Of a stretch of DNA of 11,754 bases, positions 8,323-11,754 are shown one piece after another; within the stretch, counting starts at the first letter, position 1; every line of letters begins with the position of its first letter. Under the pieces are notes generated by a model that saw nothing but the letters and a program-made list of their open reading frames with translations, did no database searches and had not been told where the DNA came from. The DNA lies in the NCBI GenBank assembly GCA_947457525.1, contig CANGXE010000022.1, positions 1 to 11,754 on the forward strand. The letters are read 5' to 3'. This stretch comes from Bacteroidota bacterium (lineage in GTDB: Bacteria; Bacteroidota; Bacteroidia; Chitinophagales; LD1). The position numbers and the translations under genes were made by a program.

Positions 8323-8625
8323 CTATACCGTTTTCAGTAAAGTACGAAAAGCAGTGTATTTTCCGGGAAAGAGACTTATGCCATCTTGCTGCAAGCGAGT
8401 AGCATGATTTTCTTTATAGTCAAAATAATCACTCATAGAATTGGCGAAATACTGAATTGCATACGTGATGCCGTCCGTAGTGTTTTCTTCCAAAACTCGA
8501 TAAATTTTATTGTCCGTAAAACAACCCGTTTCCATCACTTGCGGAATGTGTTCTTCTTTCATCCAACGCAACCAAAGGTCGTGAACATCCAAATCTATCT
8601 TAATCGTTACATTATAAACTATCAT
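8323..8625 (-). CDS. DUF4286-like small protein
   Basis: This 100-residue soluble protein begins MIVYNVTIKID and contains HDLWLRWMKEEHIPQVMETG near 15-34 and a YAIQYF strand near 55-60. The pattern fits the DUF4286 family, a group of roughly 100-residue proteins common in Bacteroidota with an apparent ferredoxin-like alpha-beta arrangement and no established function. No signal peptide, membrane segment or obvious catalytic motif is seen. It is the second gene of a minus-strand pair, starting 6 bases after the stop of the glycosyltransferase-like gene, so it is probably cotranscribed with it. Its stop codon is separated by 1 base from the stop of murF-alr on the other strand. Confidence 0.75.
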   Translation of the reverse strand: MIVYNVTIKIDLDVHDLWLRWMKEEHIPQVMETGCFTDNKIYRVLEENTTDGITYAIQYFANSMSDYFDYKENHATRLQQDGISLFPGKYTAFRTLLKTV

Positions 8626-8631
8626 AATCTA

Positions 8632-9681
8632 TTAATAAGTCTTTTCGTTAAACGTTAACTCACTCATACCCCAGGTGTCATCATTGCCGCCCACCACTTT
8701 TCCAGTCGCTAACATGGTCTCGCTATCTGTCAACAAGCGTTTATACATTTTGTCCATGTCAGGGTTCGCGGTGTTGAAATCAAACCTCCGCTCGTGCTCT
8801 TGGTGATACACCAAGTAAGGCAAGGTCTTTTCTTTCAATCCGGTTACGCTGCTCATGATTAAATGCAAGGAATCGGTGTGTGTCGAAATCCAAGTGTTTT
8901 CTGCATATCCGCGCACCTTGCTCCAATCGTCTTTGCTCATAAGCATAAAATCGCCCGAGGCATTGCAAAAGTGCTGAAAGGTAAACAGCTCTTCTGTATA
9001 GGGTATAGACAAATGTTTTAATAGGTGTCGGAAAGGGAAAATAGCAGTGTAAACAATTCTTCGAATACCATTAAACGCTGATAAGTAACGTAACTTAGTG
9101 TCTGTCGAAAAACTACTGCGGTCAGTAAACGTGCCGCCTTTCATAAAGAACTTAAATACGTTTGCTTTTATCTCCGCTAAAAAAGCAGATTGATTGTCGT
9201 TAAAAGTTAAAGGTTTTGCTAACTCAAAATCTACACGAGTGGCGCGGTAAAAAAATCCTTTTTGCCATTCGTTTTCGGCCAAATAGCGAAACACCTCGGG
9301 GTCAAAAATTACATCAGCATTGGTGGCCAACACAAACTCACCTTTCGCTCTCCGAATGCCAATATTTTTGGCAATAAATTCCATCACCGGAACCGGCTTG
9401 CAGACTGTAGCATATTTCGCCAATATCTTTTCGTGAGCCTCTGCCGACACCGTTATTTCTCTAACATTTACTAAATCTGAGGCCGCAGGGATAGTAATCA
9501 TCTCATCAATGGGTGCTTCGTCTTTCAACGGATTGTAATTAACAAAAACAATTTCGCTCGAAATTTTGTAGTGGTTTAGCCAATGAAAAAGCCAATGGAT
9601 GGTGTTTTGCAATCGCCTATTGAAATCGCCACCATAGTTGTCGTTTCTTCCGGTAATAACTATGCTCAGGCGTTTGCTCAT
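8632..9681 (-). CDS. Glycosyltransferase family 2-like protein
   Basis: This 349-residue protein has a GT-A-like plan. It begins SIVITGRNDNYGGDF (residues 6-20), which fits the nucleotide-sugar binding first strand and loop. The segment AKNIGIRRAKGEFVLATNADVIF (within 104-126) carries a D-x-D-like NAD element where metal and sugar-nucleotide would bind. Further on, SGDFMLMSKDDWSKVRGY (242-259) and HTDSLHL (268-274, Asp270) resemble the acceptor-side motifs of these enzymes. No transmembrane segment is evident, so it is probably cytoplasmic or membrane-associated. The sugar donor and acceptor cannot be told. It is the first gene of a two-gene minus-strand unit with the DUF4286-like gene and is preceded by a well-spaced promoter candidate. 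A non-enzymatic or atypical member cannot be excluded, because there is only one acidic residue in the NAD element. Confidence 0.75.
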   Translation of the reverse strand: MSKRLSIVITGRNDNYGGDFNRRLQNTIHWLFHWLNHYKISSEIVFVNYNPLKDEAPIDEMITIPAASDLVNVREITVSAEAHEKILAKYATVCKPVPVMEFIAKNIGIRRAKGEFVLATNADVIFDPEVFRYLAENEWQKGFFYRATRVDFELAKPLTFNDNQSAFLAEIKANVFKFFMKGGTFTDRSSFSTDTKLRYLSAFNGIRRIVYTAIFPFRHLLKHLSIPYTEELFTFQHFCNASGDFMLMSKDDWSKVRGYAENTWISTHTDSLHLIMSSVTGLKEKTLPYLVYHQEHERRFDFNTANPDMDKMYKRLLTDSETMLATGKVVGGNDDTWGMSELTFNEKTY

Positions 9682-9716
9682 GAAAGGATGTCAGGGATGG
9701 TCTACAGACAAGGAGC

Positions 9717-9746
9717 TAAAAATAAAGGGATTAGTCACATATCAAA
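9717..9746 (-). promoter_or_regulatory. Promoter for the glycosyltransferase/DUF4286 pair
   Basis: Read on the minus strand, a -33 TTTG (9746-9743) is followed after exactly 18 bases by TATTTTTA (9724-9717), one mismatch from TAnnTTTG. The -7 box ends 35 bases before the start codon at 9681. The spacing equals that of the promoter candidate of the 77-residue protein gene. Confidence 0.5.
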
Positions 9747-9779
9747 AAAGAATGTTTTCTATCCGCAAAAGGAAGGTAG

Positions 9780-9814
9780 AAAAATCGTTCGCATGACGCA
9801 TGACGCATGCGAAC
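9780..9814 (-). terminator. Intrinsic terminator of the 77-residue protein gene
   Basis: A perfect 9-base-pair stem is formed by GTTCGCATG (9787-9795) and CATGCGAAC (9806-9814) with a 10-base loop. On the minus strand it is followed by GATTTTT (9786-9780), the T-tract expected of a rho-independent terminator. It lies 19 bases beyond the stop of the gene at 9833. The loop and both arms share the heptamer GCATGAC, repeated twice and followed by GCATG. Confidence 0.75.
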
Positions 9815-9832
9815 AGTCTATTACAAGCTGAA

Positions 9833-10066
9833 TTAACCTTTGATGTCTGGATTGGCTTCTTCAGCTACAAAGAAGAAAGTCAAACCGATGGTCAATAGCA
9901 AAATTCCAATGATTAACGGAATTAAATGGCCGGTTTGAACCATACTTTGGTGCAACTTAGGGTCGTTGTAGTCCAAAGCCCATGATGTGTTGGCGAAAAC
10001 AAAACTGAAATAAATGGTAATCAACGTACCAATTAATGTAAAAATACCCGCAATTACTTTGCTCAT
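9833..10066 (-). CDS. Small two-helix membrane protein, unknown function
   Basis: This 77-residue protein has two clear membrane segments, about 5-25 (IAGIFTLIGTLITIYFSF) and 48-69 (LIPLIIGILLLTIGLTFFF), joined by a polar linker with aromatic and acidic residues, and a short acidic tail (EEANPDIKG). I do not recognise a family. It is likely real because it has a well-spaced promoter candidate upstream and an intrinsic terminator just downstream, which together make it a complete single-gene transcription unit. The helical hairpin layout would place both ends on the same side of the membrane. It diverges from the ABC-F gene, with 141 bases between the start codons. Confidence 0.72.
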   Translation of the reverse strand: MSKVIAGIFTLIGTLITIYFSFVFANTSWALDYNDPKLHQSMVQTGHLIPLIIGILLLTIGLTFFFVAEEANPDIKG

Positions 10067-10086
10067 AATTCTGTCTGTTTGATGGG

Positions 10087-10116
10087 CGAATGTAAAGCAA
10101 ATAGCTGAATGACAAA
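10087..10116 (-). promoter_or_regulatory. Promoter for the 77-residue membrane protein
   Basis: On the minus strand, TTTG (10116-10113) is followed after 18 bases by TACATTCG (10094-10087), one mismatch from TAnnTTTG. The -7 box ends 20 bases before the start codon at 10066, which gives a short leader. Confidence 0.5.
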
Positions 10117-10189
10117 ATAAGTCTGAAAAATTTTACCGGTTCGGGCAAGATTAGTTGCCTTTGGGTTCGTCTGCAAAGATGCATTGCTG

Positions 10190-10197
10190 TATATTCG
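10190..10197 (+). promoter_or_regulatory. Possible -7 box for the ABC-F gene
   Basis: TATATTCG differs from TAnnTTTG at one base and ends 10 bases before the ATG at 10208. The best -33 candidate is only TTCG at 10166-10169 (20-base spacer); the TTTG at 10160-10163 is 26 bases away. The call is weak. Confidence 0.3.
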
Positions 10198-10207
10198 CGC
10201 CCGATTT

Positions 10208-11754
10208 ATGATAGCAGTTTCCAATATTCAACTCTCTTTTGGTGGTAGAACCATGTTTGACCAAGTGTCATTTTTGATTAATGACAATGACAAAATCGGT
10301 TTGACCGGGCGAAACGGAGCCGGCAAGTCAACCTTGCTCAAAGTATTAAAAGGGCAACAACAGATTGACGGTGGTGACATTATGTTCCCCAAAGGCACCA
10401 TTATCGGCTATTTGCCGCAAGAGCTTCATTCTCAGTCGCAACTGTCGGTGATGGACGAAACCAAAAAAGCGTTTGAGTTGGTGACGAAGCTGATGGAAGA
10501 GAAAGACAAAGTGGTGCACGAAATGGAAACGCGCACAGACTATGAGAGCGATGCGTACATGGAGTTGATTGAGCGTTTGGGCGAATTAGAGCATCAAATT
10601 GAAATTCACGGTGGCTACGGCATCGAAGAGCAAACTGAGCGCGTATTGAAAGGACTTGGTTTTGAGCCGGCTGATTTTGAAAAAGAAATGAAATCGCTCA
10701 GCGGAGGTTGGCAAATGCGTGTGGAATTGGCAAAAATCTTGTTACAAAAACCCGATTTGATTTTGCTCGATGAGCCCACCAACCACTTGGATATAGAGTC
10801 GGTACTTTGGTTAGAAAAATTTTTGAAAGACTATCCGGGCGCCATTATCATGGTATCGCACGATAGAAGTTTCTTAGATAATATCACCAACCGCACCATC
10901 GAAGTGGTGGCCGGAGATATTGACGACTATCCTGCGCCTTACACTCGTTATCTCGAACTTCGCGTGGAGCGCAGAGAGAAAATCATCAATGCACAGAAAA
11001 ACCAACAGCGAGAAATTGCACAAATAGAGCGAAATATTGAGCGTTTCCGCGCCAAAGCCAGCAAGGCTACTTTCGCCCAGTCGTTAATTAAGAAGCTCGA
11101 TAAGATGGACATCATCGAAGTAGACGAAGAAAACGTAGCGGCCATGAACCTTCGTTTCCCTCCTGCTCAAGCTTCGGGCAAAACTGTGGTGACGGCTAGA
11201 AACATCACCAAGTCTTACGGCCCAAAACTCGTTATTGACAAACAGAACTTGCAGATAGACCGCGGAGAAAAAGTGGCGTTTGTGGGCAAAAACGGTATGG
11301 GTAAAACCACCTATTCGCGAATTTTGGTGGGCGACTTAGAATATCAAGGCGAGTTGGAGTTAGGCCATAATGTAACGATTGGCTATTACGCTCAACACGC
11401 TGCAGATTCTATGGACGTGAACGACACGGTGCTAGATGTGGTAGACCGAGTGGCCACCGGAGACATTCGCACGAAGCTGCGCGATTTGCTGGGTTGCTTT
11501 TTATTCAAAGGCGAAGACGTTTACAAAAAAGTAAAGGTACTGAGCGGAGGAGAAAAAGGACGCTTGGCTTTGTGTAAAATGATTTTAGAGCCGCGCAATT
11601 TTTTGGTGCTGGATGAGCCCACCAACCACTTGGATATTTTGTCGAAAGAGATTTTGAAAAAAGCCATCAATGCCTTTGAAGGCACCGTGCTGATTATATC
11701 GCACGATAGAGATTTCTTGAGCGGATTGACTACACGAACAGTTGAGTTTACCAA
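10208..11754 (+). CDS. ABC-F family ATPase (3' end missing)
   Basis: This is a soluble protein with two ATPase domains and no membrane domain. ABC-F proteins act on the ribosome in translation, and some protect against antibiotics. 515 residues are visible and the frame is open at the window edge; probably only some tens of residues are missing. First domain: Walker A GRNGAGKS 34-41, signature LSGGW 164-168, Walker B LILLDEPT 184-191 and His218. A charged, probably coiled-coil linker of the P-site tRNA interaction motif type covers about 248-300. Second domain: Walker A GKNGMGKT 360-367, signature LSGGE 445-449, Walker B FLVLDEPT 465-472 and His499. Both domains look catalytically intact. The start is the ATG at 10208, followed at once by a typical first strand (IAVSNIQLSFGGR). 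The subfamily (EttA-, Uup- or YbiT-like) is not settled. A housekeeping role is more likely than resistance, since no resistance context is seen. Confidence 0.94.
   Translation, partial: MIAVSNIQLSFGGRTMFDQVSFLINDNDKIGLTGRNGAGKSTLLKVLKGQQQIDGGDIMFPKGTIIGYLPQELHSQSQLSVMDETKKAFELVTKLMEEKDKVVHEMETRTDYESDAYMELIERLGELEHQIEIHGGYGIEEQTERVLKGLGFEPADFEKEMKSLSGGWQMRVELAKILLQKPDLILLDEPTNHLDIESVLWLEKFLKDYPGAIIMVSHDRSFLDNITNRTIEVVAGDIDDYPAPYTRYLELRVERREKIINAQKNQQREIAQIERNIERFRAKASKATFAQSLIKKLDKMDIIEVDEENVAAMNLRFPPAQASGKTVVTARNITKSYGPKLVIDKQNLQIDRGEKVAFVGKNGMGKTTYSRILVGDLEYQGELELGHNVTIGYYAQHAADSMDVNDTVLDVVDRVATGDIRTKLRDLLGCFLFKGEDVYKKVKVLSGGEKGRLALCKMILEPRNFLVLDEPTNHLDILSKEILKKAINAFEGTVLIISHDRDFLSGLTTRTVEFT
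10769..10794 (+). repeat. 26-base internal repeat, copy 1 (Walker B of domain 1)
   Basis: These 26 bases, encoding the DEPTNHLD segment of the first ATPase domain, are identical to 11612-11637 in the second domain, 843 bases (281 codons) away and in the same frame. The surrounding sequence has diverged. Confidence 0.8.
11612..11637 (+). repeat. 26-base internal repeat, copy 2 (Walker B of domain 2)
   Basis: This is the second copy of the in-frame repeat that covers the DEPTNHLD codons. A shorter identical stretch (ATCGCACGATAGA) also recurs in both domains at the switch-histidine region. Confidence 0.8.

Noticed and set aside
8308..8325. Hairpin GTTTA/TAAAC at the murF-alr stop codon
   Set aside because: The stem is only 5 base pairs and no T-run follows directly, so it is not a supported terminator.
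9583..9831. Open frame of 82 codons on the plus strand across the start of the glycosyltransferase-like gene
   Set aside because: It overlaps the start of a convincing minus-strand gene, its promoter and the terminator hairpin, and has no recognisable features.

Overview
The window reads as a chromosomal segment of a Bacteroidota bacterium. The evidence is a MurF-alanine racemase fusion of the type common in that phylum, a DUF4286-type small protein, several upstream sequences that fit the Bacteroidota promoter (-33 TTTG, -7 TAnnTTTG), and generally weak Shine-Dalgarno sequences. The exact genus cannot be read from the sequence. Genes are densely packed, with no gene-free stretch above about 160 bases. 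I see no rRNA, tRNA, CRISPR array, insertion sequence or phage gene, so this looks like an ordinary core-genome neighbourhood.

Layout. Positions 1-1470 (+) hold the 3' part of an ABC exporter with fused membrane and ATPase domains. Positions 1525-2769 (+) encode a class V PLP-dependent aminotransferase-like protein with a Tat-like leader, and it overlaps by 4 bases a VanZ-like membrane protein (2766-3623, +). Next is prfA, peptide release factor 1 (3701-4774, +), with its own promoter-like sequence. Running towards it on the minus strand is a KirBac-type inward-rectifier potassium channel (4792-5750, -) that is broken by one frameshift and one in-frame amber codon. Diverging from the channel is the fused murF-alr gene (5811-8321, +). 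It ends 1 base from an oppositely oriented two-gene unit that encodes a glycosyltransferase-like protein (8632-9681, -) and a DUF4286-like protein (8323-8625, -). A 77-residue two-helix membrane protein (9833-10066, -) follows, with a clear intrinsic terminator beyond its stop. The window closes with an ABC-F family ATPase (10208 to the edge, +), truncated at its C-terminus.

Together the genes are mainly housekeeping. They cover translation (RF1, ABC-F), peptidoglycan precursor synthesis (MurF-Alr makes D-alanine and adds D-Ala-D-Ala to the UDP-MurNAc-tripeptide) and membrane functions (exporter, VanZ-like protein, small membrane protein, dead or dying K+ channel). I do not see a convincing novel multi-gene system. 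The most notable items are the doubly disrupted potassium channel, the nearly leaderless GTG start proposed for murF-alr, and the aminotransferase/VanZ-like pair.
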